A stretch of 64,000 nucleotides of DNA from contig NC_064004.1 in assembly GCF_932276165.1 (NCBI RefSeq), positions 1,746,001 to 1,810,000 of the forward strand, written 5' to 3'. Below the pieces are notes generated by a model. It did not search any database. It saw nothing but the letters and a program-made list of their open reading frames with translations, and had not been told where the DNA came from. The position numbers were made by a program, and so were the translations under genes. This DNA is from Plutella xylostella. Its lineage: Eukaryota > Arthropoda > Insecta > Lepidoptera > Plutellidae. Positions within the stretch are counted from its first letter, which is position 1. Every line of letters begins with the position of its first letter. Shown here piece by piece: positions 1-10,260 of this stretch.

Positions 1-1092
1 TAACTTTCGATTTTTTGATAATACAATATCGTGATTTTCGGGATGTAGGAGAAAAAAACCACAATTTGTACATTTACTACATACTTAATATATTATTTAT
101 TAAGATAACATTAGGAGAAACAAGATTATACATAGGGTTCTACCTTTTTTGGCCTAAGATTTATTTGCCTAATCTCGTATTGCATAGTAACGTTTGGTCA
201 AAATCTCGTTTCGCCGAAAATCGTATGGCATAAATCTCTTCTAGTAAAAAGTTATTTCGCATAATCTCGTTTAGCCTAATAATGGTATAGCCAAATCTTG
301 AATAGCCTAATAATGCTATGGCATAGGTTATAAAAAGTAATCATATTCGTTTGGCTTTAACTTTAATGGAGCGTCTCCCTACATAGCGCAAACTGGTGCC
401 TTGTATTTGTGGCCGCTATGTGGGAAACGCTCCACTCCGCTTCGCTGCGCTCCGCTTTGCTTTTGACGATAATGTGCACCTAACACGCTCCTCCTAGCTT
501 TGCTCGTCGTCGCACCTATCTTTAGGTTTCGATCCCATGGGGTTTAATGGCGTTTGTAATAATTATAATGGTCATTCACTTTCGATATTTTGATCATTTA
601 ATATCGTGATTTTCGGGATGTAGGAGAAAAATACCACAATTTGTATATTTAAAACATACTTAATATAGTATTTGTAAAGATAATATTAGGAGAAACAAGA
701 TTATACCAATACGAACAATTAGAGCAAACGAGACTTAGGTGTTTCAAGTTTGTGCCAAAAGAGTTTTAGACGAAACGAGACTTATGCCACATAAGTCTTG
801 ACGAAGTGATGATTCTACCAAAAAAGTTTAGACCTTACGAGTTATGCGAAACGAGTTTAGGGCTATAAAGATTAGGCCAGATGAGGGGAACCGTATACAT
901 AGGTATAGACGAACATAAATTTGAGCAAACGAAACTTAGGTGTTTAAAGATTGTGCCTAAAGAGTTTTAGACGAAACGAGCCTTATGCCACATAAGTCTT
1001 GGCAAAGTGATGGTTCGGCCAAAAAAGTTTAGACCATACGAGTTATGCGAAATGAGTTTTGGTCAATAAAGATTATGCCAGATGAGCGGAAC
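1..1092. repeat. Complex repeat block with direct repeats
   Basis: No coding sequence is visible. Bases near 3-135 recur near 579-705 (period about 575), and bases 722-892 recur at 923-1092 (period 201) with scattered differences. The block is rich in variants of short motifs such as gcctaatctcgt and gaaacgag on alternating strands. Between the direct repeats (360-540) is a segment with cgcttcgctgcgctccgct. The organisation resembles internally repetitive non-autonomous elements such as Helitron-like repeats, but I see no diagnostic ends, so the class is left open. Confidence 0.5.
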
Positions 1093-1550
1093 CCACGAAG
1101 ATAAAATGTTTGTTTAAACTCGAGAGTTTTGACAAACGCTGAACGTATTGAAATGAAATTTTAAACACATTTTGCACTAACTGACAGGCGACTAAATACG
1201 TTAAGCGTTTGGTGAAATTCCACCTGAATGTTTGGGATACGCTGATCGATTTCAACGTTTTTGTTCAACGATTTCGAAACAAACCGTGTCCAAACTGAAT
1301 CGAAATCGAAATCTGAGTTTTTTCTTGGTAAAATTTCAAATCTACGGTAAGTACATCTAGTAGGTATGTACCTTTACAATTTGCTGCGTTGCAACATCGA
1401 TTTTAATCGTGTTTTTCTAGGAAACTTTTGGGTCAATGAGCTCAAAGTATTTTGAATCGGTTTTTAGTTGTAACACTTGTAACTGTGATTCGGGTTGAGA
1501 TTATTTTGCAATATCTATGTGGCTATTGTTTAAAGTGACTGAGACTGTAA

Positions 1551-1698
1551 GTGCGAATTTCTCCATTCTCGGTTAGAGCATAACCAGGGAGTAGTGGTTG
1601 ACTTTTGACACATATGTCATGAATTTTATATGGAGATGACGTTTAATTTATAAATCAATCCCTGTCGGTTAGATAACCGACAGTGGAGAAATTGGCAC
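1551..1698. mobile_element. MITE with TAA target duplication
   Basis: A 148-bp element with imperfect terminal inverted repeats, starting gtgcgaatttctcc and ending ggagaaattggcac. It is flanked on both sides by TAA (1548-1550 and 1699-1701). A 3-bp TAA/TTA duplication is the signature of PIF/Harbinger transposons, so this is probably a non-autonomous Harbinger MITE. The internal motif gacttttgacac is typical of such AT-rich fillers and carries no ORF. Confidence 0.65.
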
Positions 1699-1714
1699 TA
1701 AGGGTACCTAAATA

Positions 1715-1951
1715 CAGTAAAACTATAAAGTCCTGAAAACGGAAGTGGATTCTAACTAATTGTTACAGACCATATTTTATCGATGTATTATATTTATTAA
1801 AGGACAAATCCGCTAAGAAGCCATACCCAAACGGTATTTTATTTTTAAAATGTATGTAACAAATGTAAGTACCTAACTGATAATGATAAAAAGTCTTAAC
1901 AAAATCGCACTCTTTATTGTCATGGCTTTATAGTTTTTTATAGTTGGACTG
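1715..1951. mobile_element. Tc1/mariner-type MITE, copy 1
   Basis: The element starts CAGT and ends ACTG inside TA dinucleotides. The inverted repeats contain aaactataaagtcctg and its complement. A second, diverged copy lies at 7954-8182. CAGT ends with a TA target are characteristic of Tc1/mariner elements. There is no transposase ORF inside, so it is non-autonomous. Confidence 0.6.
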
Positions 1952-2612
1952 TACCTATGCCTATAAAAAATACACTCGCGACCAATGAAAAAGTTCCAGT
2001 GGCAGCACCGAATCACTCCTAAATGCAAAAAATAAGATTCCGCTTACGGCCAGCCTTATATTATCGAATCTCTAGACATAGACTGTGCCGTGTATCAAGT
2101 TTCTTGCGCGTGTGTGCGGTCAGCTTTAAGTTGCAGCTACGCAGAACTCTCTCACACAATGATAATGTGTACCTACCTAGTAGTACGTACGCGATGCACT
2201 TGTTTCATGTATGTGTGTGTTATATAGGTATGTATGTATTTTGTATACATACGTTGCATTTTAAAAATTATTATCATTATTTCACCGATGTATGGTAAGT
2301 AGAACTAAGTAACCGATGTTTGGTCAGCTTCATAAGCTGAACCCTGTCAAACTCACACCCGGAGAAAAGATAATTGGACTTAAATAATTTGTGAGTTTGA
2401 CAAGGTACAAACCTTTATACGTAATACTTACGAATCCGACTGTATCTTGGTAAGTACATCAATGTACGTATACCGCGTCACCAGCACAATAGGATCATCA
2501 AAATCAATTTAAAAAGGAGTGGCGTATTTTTCAGAGGCCTGCATTTTCAATAGCAAGGCCGCCTTTTGTCACGTGAGCACTGTGGGACACTGAGACTAGT
2601 GTATTTTATAAT
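1952..2612. other. Intergenic, no feature recognised
   Basis: The 91-codon ORF at 2023-2298 has no recognisable domain and reads through TG-rich low-complexity sequence (gtatgtgtgtg). Around 2325-2405 a short inverted repeat (caaactcaca / tgtgagtttgacaagg) suggests a small MITE remnant. Nothing else is supported. Confidence 0.4.
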
Positions 2613-2964
2613 AAATAGCTGTTCCCACGAGATTCGTTTCGCCTTAAAAAGTTTGGGAATTCCGGGATGAAAAGTAGCCTATGTTCTTTCTAAGGGTCTA
2701 GACCATATGTATACCAAATTTAATTCAAATCCGTTCAGTAGTTTTGCGTGAAAGAGTAACAGACAGACACAGTTACTTGCACATTTATAAAATTAGTTAC
2801 AGTTAGCATAATAACAGTTATCCTAATCCTAATCCTAACTTCCTAGTTAGGATTAGGATTAGGATAGTTAGGATAGCTGTTACCGCGAGCTTCACTTCGC
2901 CTTAAAAAGTTTTCCCGCGGGAATTCCGGGATAAAAAGTAGCCTATGTTCTTTCTCAGGGTCTG
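2613..2964 (+). repeat. Interspersed repeat, two partial copies
   Basis: Two head-to-tail partial copies (2613-2800 and 2876-2964) of a repeat with the core gggaattccgggataaaaag, followed by tagcctatgttcttt, ccgttcagtagtttt and a cagacagacac tail. Other copies are at 18012-18270 and 41896-42100. Between the two copies is a small palindrome built from taatcctaatcc and ggattaggatta. The family is abundant in Lepidoptera as far as I recall; its class is not clear from this sequence. Confidence 0.6.
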
Positions 2965-3099
2965 GTCTGAGTGTAAGGCGCGCTCCATACTTTCTACGAG
3001 AGGTTTTGTCTCGGGGGGCGAACTGTATGCCTACTGGGAACGACTGTCAGGATATCAGGGAGGGGTCTCACCACCCCGAGGCGACACTCCTTGTGAGTA

Positions 3100-3235
3100 C
3101 TGTGGCTATACGCTGCAGCGGCTAGATCCACTGCTCCATGGATCACTGATGTCAGACTGCCGTCTGACTGAAGGTATAGTGCCTGTAGTTTATGACCAAG
3201 TGGTCGGGAATTACAGGTCACTATAATTATACCTG
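3100..3235 (+). repeat. Repeat copy shared with 26940-27050
   Basis: The stretch with gcggctagatccactgctcc, tgcctgtagtttatgacc and acaggtcac is found again at 26940-27050 with about 85 percent identity by eye. Neither copy has a long ORF. It lies directly before an RTE-type 3' end here, so it may be part of the same LINE. Confidence 0.5.
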
Positions 3236-3380
3236 CTAGATGGTCCGATGACATCTGCAAGGTTGCAGGGAAGCAGTGGATCAGAGCGGCACAGGACCGG
3301 AAGAATTGGCGTACAAATAAGGAGGCCTATACCCAACAGTGGGCGATAGAAGGCTGATGATGATGATGATGATAATTATA
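3236..3380 (+). mobile_element. RTE-type LINE 3' terminal fragment
   Basis: The sequence reads like the last codons and 3' tail of an RTE-type LINE: a Trp/Arg-rich stretch, then gaggcctatacccaacagtgggc and a (gat)n tail at about 3355-3372. The same tail type occurs at 4131-4192, 7402-7493 (reverse), 48745-48840, 49040-49165 and 61160-61390. The fragment is 5' truncated and cannot be functional. Confidence 0.55.
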
Positions 3381-6300
3381 TCAAATACTTTAGTAAACGG
3401 GCAACGTGCTAGGCGAAATTATGTCTCATTTATAATGTCAAGCTCTCGCCTCGTCTGCAGCTCGACTCCGCCTCGACTTAAAGCCGATGCGACGTCGCCG
3501 CGTCACCGCCTCGACGCCGCCTCGACTCCAGCAGTGGGCGGAGCGCCTTAATGAGGACTCACGTCACGCTAAACCGTGCTGAGGGCCCTACCCTCTAGAA
3601 CGGGTTTTGCTATTTATTAAAACGAAAAAAGTTTACGTTTTCTCCTGACATCTGCATACATTATCTGTCAAAAGTTTCATGCTAGTTTCCATTAGAGGCG
3701 CCACTTAGTATGCGAGAAAACGTAAACTTTTATAGTTTTCGACAAACTATCAAACCAGTACTAGACCTACCTATCGCGAATTCAAAACGAGATAACATTT
3801 ACGAAGTAAATTAGTGTCAAATTCAATACATTTTGAATCAGGAAATCGTTGTCAAAAACTCAAAACAAATTCTTTACTGTTTAAACAAATCCATATTTTT
3901 ACTATTGCAAAGTTAGCATTGTCTGTCACTATAGTTAAATAAATCATTTATTTTCAGATATAATTCCATGAAGGTAAAATATAAAAGGTAATACCTATTA
4001 ATAAAAGGTTTTTTTAGTCAGGGTTTTATAGCTGGGTGACCGATAACCTGTTTCCTCCATTAGATATTACATTATGAGTGAAAAGTTATTTTAATTACTA
4101 GGGTCTTGCCTGGTTTGCAGTGCTTTAAAGTGTGCTTTGGGAGAGGCCTACATCCAGCAGTGGACTGCTATAGGCTGATGATGATGATGAAAGGGTGGTC
4201 CCGGAGGTATTTAGCATGTGTCTTTCATAAGAACACTACTGACAGTAACAAACCCAAAGCATAACTGGAAGAGAATGCTATTAGTACTAAGTTTTCCTAT
4301 ACAAATTTATTTATAAATATACAAGTACAATAAAGAATTTAATAATAATACCAAATGAGAGGCAAGTGGCTATCTCTTCTATCATAATATGCCAAGACTC
4401 ACTATGGGCTGCTGAGCCAACGGAGTAAGTAACAAATGAACAAATGAATGAATAAATTTGGTATCATAATCTGCTAACACAGCTATAATTCTGATGCTGT
4501 TGCATCTGAATGTTTGTATAAGAGGGTGACTGAAAATAGGGATCTCATTTCATATATATGTACACATACATCGCAAATATTTTAATTTTATCATCTTTGG
4601 AATTTAGCAATAATTATTATAACAAGTAAAGAAAGTCAAAACTATCTGTTTAATAAAAAATTGTTTAATCTTTGCTTAGACTTTAGTGATTAAAACAAAA
4701 TGTGCTTAACATATTATATTAAATCTTATTAATTAAACAGATACTTCTGACTAGATAGTTCACAACATTCTCTAAAGAGAATGAGGAAAAAGACTCATTT
4801 TTAAATATGAATGGTTTTGACAAGGTTCTATATTTTAATGACAGAGCACTTGAGATATGGTGGTAGACTAATATTATGTCTAGAAGTTTAGATAGACAAA
4901 TAATGAGGGTAAAAAAATTACATTGAGTAAACAACATTTCAATTTCAGAAGTAATATTGGGTTGGCGGGTCATCTTGGGTCAGAATTCATTGTAGTTAAT
5001 ATTCTTGGGGTCACTCACCCTGAGAGAATATCAGATCAACCCTTCACAGCTTCGTGAAATGTCTCAAAGTCAAATCTTTAATTTTATTCCATTGTATAAA
5101 TGTATAACTTTCTGACCAACATAATTTTTTTACAAATCCCTCTCTATGTTGGAAATAGCATTGTCTTTGGGGAAGAACATAGGCAAGAAACTCCTGAGCC
5201 TGTACCTTGAAGAAACCCTGGGAGACGACCATCAGATCAACCCTTCATCAAATGCAATGACTTGTGGTTCATATAAAATAAGTGAGTCAGAACTACTTTA
5301 CTTAATCAATTTTGTGTCTGGGTTCATCACAGGACATGCCTTAAGTGAGTGTTATGATTTATCCAACTGGAATTTTATTCGACAGATACTTACTTAGATA
5401 GATATGAGACATAACTTCTAACTTTTATTTAGGGTGATGTGACAGTGGGTTACTTACAAGATTCCGTTTGCAATCCGTTTAAACTTTGCAATCCATAGAA
5501 CACATCCTGTCAAAACTGCAAGTTATGCACATTCGTTGCACCACCGGGCACAAAAACAGAAAACTCCAAGACGCACTTTCACAAATGGAATGCAAGTAAA
5601 TAGAAAAGCGAACACTGTGCACTGTCCAAAAAAAACTCAAAAATAAACAAACGAGGAACACGCACTGTCTCAAAAATACGTACAAGTCTAACCCATATTC
5701 GGGCACCGCTTATTTACTGTCTAATCAACGGAATTATTACCAATTTACAACAAACTCTACGTCCGTCCTCCGCAATAAAAATACAAAACCGTTTTTCGAA
5801 AGCGTAAGTATAACAGACCGCGGGCCTTTTATTACACTGAAATAAGCGCGATATTGTTCTAAAAACGAAAATCGATAAGGCCGCCTGACTCTCGTCGATC
5901 CGAAACTAAAATAATTTATCAAAAAATGTAATAAAAACGGCATTATTTTTGTGAATGTTCACAACACGAGCTGTCAGAATTTTCTATGCAAGCCGACCAG
6001 TTCGAAATGTTGACTACGTACATATTACGCCGACTGTTAGCCGCGACTATACAAATAGGTCGGTTAATAGATTAATTTGCCGAGTGACAAGCGACCTTAT
6101 CGACATGGTTAACTTGAAACTTTCCTATTTTGCCGCTACTCGCTAAAATACGAAACTTAGACGGATTTGTTTGTAAAACTTACGACTTCTAACAGCCAGT
6201 GTATTGCAAAATGTCAAAATATTAATAATAAGGGCGGATGTACTCCGCGGCGCGCGGTATCGAAGCTAAAAACCCGAGACAACTGTTTTCGAAACGGCTG

Positions 6301-6785
6301 GCTGTACGTAATTTTTGGCGTATTTTGAGTTGAGAACGGGAAAACTCGAAAGCGTTCGGATGCAAGAAAAAGATAGACAGATGTATGACGGCACGGGGGA
6401 AAATGAACTTTATGGCCCTTCGATTTCCATGCCTTTCAGCTGTATAATCGTATCGAGTTGCCTCAGCCGTGAAGCGAAGCCATACTATTTTGAAGTTTCC
6501 TACTATAAGTACATAAATCATGTACATACCTACCTACGTAACCTACCTCCCTTCTATGGACATAAAATAGATAGGAGGTCTTTACGTAGGTATAGATAGG
6601 TACTATAGCATACCTAACTATAGGGCTAGAGAACGTTGTTTCTTGAGATTACAGGTTTGTAGTGTCTAGTATAGTGCCTAGGCGTAGTCATACAGCTGCT
6701 GTTACTAGGTTATAACTATAGAACCTAGGCAAACAATACATTGATTAATCTAGCAACAGTAACGTTTGTAGGACTTGTAGCATTA
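3381..6785. other. Intergenic stretch without supported gene
   Basis: Only short ORFs with no recognisable domain occur here. A 60-bp RTE-type 3' tail (gaggcctacatccagcagtg, then (gat)n) sits at 4131-4192. The segment at 3700-3740 (gcgagaaaacgtaaactttt) recurs at 7186-7215, marking another dispersed repeat. I see no splice-consistent chain of coding exons on either strand. Confidence 0.45.
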
Positions 6786-7020
6786 TCTTCTTCTTCTTCA
6801 GGTGCCATCTACTATCGTAGGTCGGCTATCATTATGGCCACTTGGGCCCGGGAAGTCGCAGCTCGGAATAGCTCTATGGTGGACATATTGAACCATTCGG
6901 AGAGGTTCTGTAGCCAGTGGGTTCTTCTACGGCCAGGTCTTCTTTTGCCCTGTATTTTCCCTTGCAATATGAGTTGCAGGAGGGCATATGTCATTATGTC
7001 ACTCTGAACAGGGTTAGGGG
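6786..7020 (-). pseudogene. RTE-type LINE C-terminal fragment
   Basis: On the minus strand the frame at 6994-6812 encodes a basic run GKRRPGRRR followed by a Trp/Leu-rich segment ending IMIADLR. This is the typical C-terminus of an RTE-clade reverse transcriptase. A (tct)n tail on the plus strand at 6788-6799 marks the 3' end. The 3' end pattern (tggtgccatctactatcgta) recurs at 36678-36725. The fragment is short and 5' truncated. Confidence 0.6.
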
Positions 7021-7370
7021 AGTCACTCCATTTGACGAAAACCGAAGTTACGACAGCTGTCGCTCGTTTGTTTTTCGTCAGTTTTAGAGTAGGTACTTAC
7101 CTAACCCTCCAGGATCCTTTGCCCAGACTTTACGTCAATGTCACTCCAAACTCAGGACGTCTAGTACCTACAGGGTTTGCTTTTGCTTTGTATGCGAGAA
7201 AACGTAAACTTTTATAGTTTCCGACCATCTAACAAACCTGTACACCCTCCGAACTGTTTTCCCAATAACCATTCTTCTATGGCACGGAAATACCGAGAAA
7301 AAGAAGGAAGGTTCTCTTTAGAAAGTTTTAGCTGTTCGGCGATTTTTTTCAGTTTTATCAGTTTTAGTTA

Positions 7371-7720
7371 CAGGTAAGCGCCCGCTTCTCACGCCAGAGC
7401 TCATCATCATCATCATCAGAATATAGCAGTCCACTGCTGGACGTAGTAGGCCTCTCAACAGCACGCCACTGGATGCGATCTTTAGCTTTCCGTAGAGCTG
7501 CGAGTTCGAATTCCGGCGCTGACATGTACCAATGAGCTCTTTAGAATTTAATTAAGTAAGTACCTTTGGTACCTACAATATAATACCATCGCTCTTACTT
7601 TGAAGGACAAAATCGTGAGGAAACCTGCATATCTAGCTATTTAAGCACATCTAATGTGAACGCACTAACCCGCAATGGACCAGCATGGTGGGAAATGATC
7701 CAAGCTTAGGAAGGCAGTTT
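7371..7720 (+). mobile_element. tRNA-derived SINE split by a LINE tail
   Basis: The left part (7371-7401) matches the head of the SINE seen complete at 10022-10260. The right part (7500-7720) resumes with its B-box region (gttcgaattccggcgctgac) and body. Between them, 7402-7493 is an RTE-type 3' tail in reverse orientation ((cat)n then gcagtccactgctgg). AGAGCT occurs on both sides (7396-7401, 7494-7499) and looks like the target-site duplication of the nested insertion. Confidence 0.6.
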
Positions 7721-7953
7721 AGACCTTGGGGATATGGACAAAGGTTCCATTCGAGAGAGCCAGGTGCAGGTACTTACACCCCCACAGAGAATATAATAGA
7801 ATAGCGGTGAAGTTCTGAAGTTAAAACAACCATCCTCGAAGAACCAACCGTCCGTCGTCGTTCTGAGCTTTCGGTGTAAATAAATAACTACATAAAGATT
7901 ACATAAAGTACTTACTTAATGATTACGACGAATCGTGCTATATTGTGTTAAGT

Positions 7954-8182
7954 CTGTAAAGTCCCACTATAAAGTCGTGAAAACGGAAGTGGATCCTAAC
8001 TAAATGTTAAAGATCGTATTTAATCGATCTGTTATATTTATTAGAGGACAAATTCGTTAAAAATCCATAATCAACCGGCATTTTATTTTTAAAATGTATG
8101 TAAAAGGTAGTAAATAACTGATGACCATAAAAAGTCTTAGCAAAATCGCACTCTTTGATGTCAGGACTTTATAGTTTGACTG
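7954..8182. mobile_element. Tc1/mariner-type MITE, copy 2
   Basis: A diverged relative of the element at 1715-1951: shared blocks are gaaaacggaagtggat, ttttatttttaaaatgtatgt and gcaaaatcgcactcttt. The right end is tcaggactttatagtttgactg before TA; the left end is degenerate. It has no coding capacity. Confidence 0.6.
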
Positions 8183-8866
8183 TATGTAACCTAACCTAAA
8201 AGTGGACTAATCTTTGATAGTCAAGTGACTTTTTTACTAAGATAGATACTTATGTTTTTTTTTTCGCTAATCCATAAGTCGTAAAGTCCTGAGTCACCTC
8301 TTTTCAGCCTAGTATATCACTTTCGCAACACCCTGTATACATAATGTAAGGTACTACTCGTATTAACGACTGAAAAAAACCTTTTTGACGGTTCAACGTG
8401 CCATAACATAATATCGCATAGATATTTTGGTTCTCCCCAGATAGAGTAGGTCACACACACAGGCTTAACCGACACATACGACTTTGAACTTTGTGCTCTA
8501 AACTACAGGGATAAAATTCGATAAATTTTCAGATTTTCCAGAAATGAGTTCCAAATCCAAAACGTACACACACGCGGCGGTTGGCGATCGATTTTCGAAA
8601 TGGCGCCCAAAGTTCTTCGAACTTGCCCCCTCCCACCCCCCGCGCTTTTCCCGCGAGTTTCTTTTTCTTTTTTTTCTCCTTGAAGCCATACTAATCCGTT
8701 GGGACAGCGTCTGGCTGGAAAAATGGACGGAACTTTTTGGTTTTGTTTTTTTTTTCACTGGCTAACTTAGAAGCTGTATTAGTACCTTAGTAGAAGCTAC
8801 TATAGTGGTACGCTTCGTTAGTGAATGTTTAATTAAAAACTCCGTCCAACAGTATTACTTACTTTA
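8183..8866. other. Intergenic, no feature recognised
   Basis: Overlapping ORFs on both strands at 8498-8765 are caused by a T/A-rich, low-complexity stretch and show no domain. At 8325-8340 the motif caacaccctgtata is a lone terminus of the MITE family found complete at 13830-14021. Confidence 0.4.
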
Positions 8867-9297
8867 GGGGCCGTCCATTAATCACGTGAGGTCGTTTTTC
8901 TCATTTTTAGACCCCCCCCTCCCCCCTGGTGATATTTGGTGAGGTTTGGGACCAACCCCCCCTCCCCCCCCCTGGATCACGTGTATTTTTGGAATTCTAT
9001 GTAAAGACTATTTTTGACTAGAAAAAATACAACGAAAAATAAATTTAGCGCGGGGAGTCGTTGCTTAGCAACGGCGGGCGAGCCAATCAAGGAGAATCGA
9101 GGTCAAATCATACTACAAATCGTTCAAATTTTTGCGCCGTTCAAACTTTCGGTTCAGAAATACCTAGCGCTTTTTGACAAAAAAATTAATACACGTGATG
9201 TCTAACGAGACCCCCCCCTCCCCCCTCGTGATGTTTCGTGAGGTTTTCCGTACCCCCTCCCCCCCCTTTGAGCCTCACGTGATTAATGGACGGCCCC
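8867..9297. mobile_element. MITE with ggggccgtccattaatcacg ends
   Basis: A 431-bp element with long inverted repeats: ggggccgtccattaatcacg at the left and its complement at the right, with C-rich subterminal runs (ccccccctcccccc) on both sides. TTA precedes and follows it (8864-8866 and 9298-9300), again a Harbinger-type 3-bp duplication. The interior has only a 63-codon ORF without a domain. This terminus is widespread in insect genomes as I recall. Confidence 0.7.
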
Positions 9298-10021
9298 TTA
9301 CTACTTGTCAGCAAGAAAAAAAGTAATTTTCAGAAAAAAAATAGGGATTAAGTCTTTATTCGCATCTTCGCATGGCCGAAATAACGGCCGAATGTGGAAA
9401 TATTATTTATAAGTAAGTACTTAACAAGAACAGTAAGATATTCAATACATAATTTTGCTGTAACCTGATGTTCATGTATTCGATTCAATAACCTTTCACC
9501 TATGAGTCTTAGATTCAAATTATTTGCGCTGTGTATGGATTATCACATTTCATCATCATCATCAGCCCTTAATCTCCTCTTCGGCCTAAATCCAGGAAGC
9601 TCTAGGCTCTCCCATGCAAAGCTTCCAAGGACCGCCACAAGCCACACCACTCTGTCCTCAGCCATAGACTAATTAGTCTATGCCTCAGCCTTCCGCATCC
9701 ACCCACTGCCGACCACCTGTCAAAATTTGTCGATCCAGCTGGTTTGGAGGGTTACTTTACTCTACTGACAAAAAACGAACGATCGAGAGCTTTCCGCACG
9801 TTTAATACAACGAGATAAAGTCTTAGCTCCCGCAGAATTGCTCCGAAACTTAGATAGATTTTTCGTGATATAGAGAAACCCCCCTGAGGGCGTCCCACGC
9901 TGCGCTTGCCTATTTGTGGTATCTCTTTTGTTGACATAATAATTGCATGAAGATTGCATCGTATTGCAGATTTGTGACATGCATCCATAGCAACAGGTAG
10001 GTAAGAAACTCTTTTGTTTTT
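9298..10021. other. Intergenic with degraded repeat
   Basis: The stretch 9545-9770 begins (cat)n and continues with cctcagccttccgcatcc, which resembles a reverse-oriented LINE 3' end with its coding tail. The remainder is AT-rich. The 130-codon ORF on the minus strand at 9752-10144 overlaps the following SINE and is not considered a gene. Confidence 0.4.
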
Positions 10022-10260
10022 CCAGGATGTCAAAACTGCAGGTCCACTGCGTTTTGGTGAGTTCACATATCTATATGGACTAAATCTAGGTATGCAGGTT
10101 TCCTCAAGATGTTTTCCTTCACCGTAAGAACGAATGGTATACATTGTACATTGTACTTATATTCCAAAGAACTCATCGGTACATGTCAGCGCCGGGATTC
10201 GAACCTTCGATCTCTGGCGTGAGAAGCGGGCGCTTAACCGACTGAGCTACCACCGCTCTT
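10022..10260 (-). mobile_element. tRNA-derived SINE, near complete
   Basis: Read on the minus strand it opens with an A-box-like tagctcagtcggttaagcg, followed about 35 nt on by a B-box ggttcgaatcccggcgc: a tRNA-like RNA polymerase III promoter. The body continues gtgaaggaaaacatcttgag and gcagtggacctgcag. Partial copies lie at 7371-7720 and 25645-25800. It is not a tRNA gene: there is no full cloverleaf and the tRNA-like head is fused to a SINE body. Confidence 0.75.

Noticed and set aside
8498..8765. Overlapping ORFs on both strands
   Set aside because: They arise from poly-T/poly-A low-complexity DNA and have no domain or in-phase neighbours.
9752..10144. 130-codon ORF on the minus strand
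   Set aside because: It overlaps a SINE and a degraded repeat; composition is not protein-like.
10180..10260. tRNA gene on the minus strand
   Set aside because: A and B boxes are present but no full cloverleaf or acceptor stem, and the head is joined to a SINE body found elsewhere in the window.
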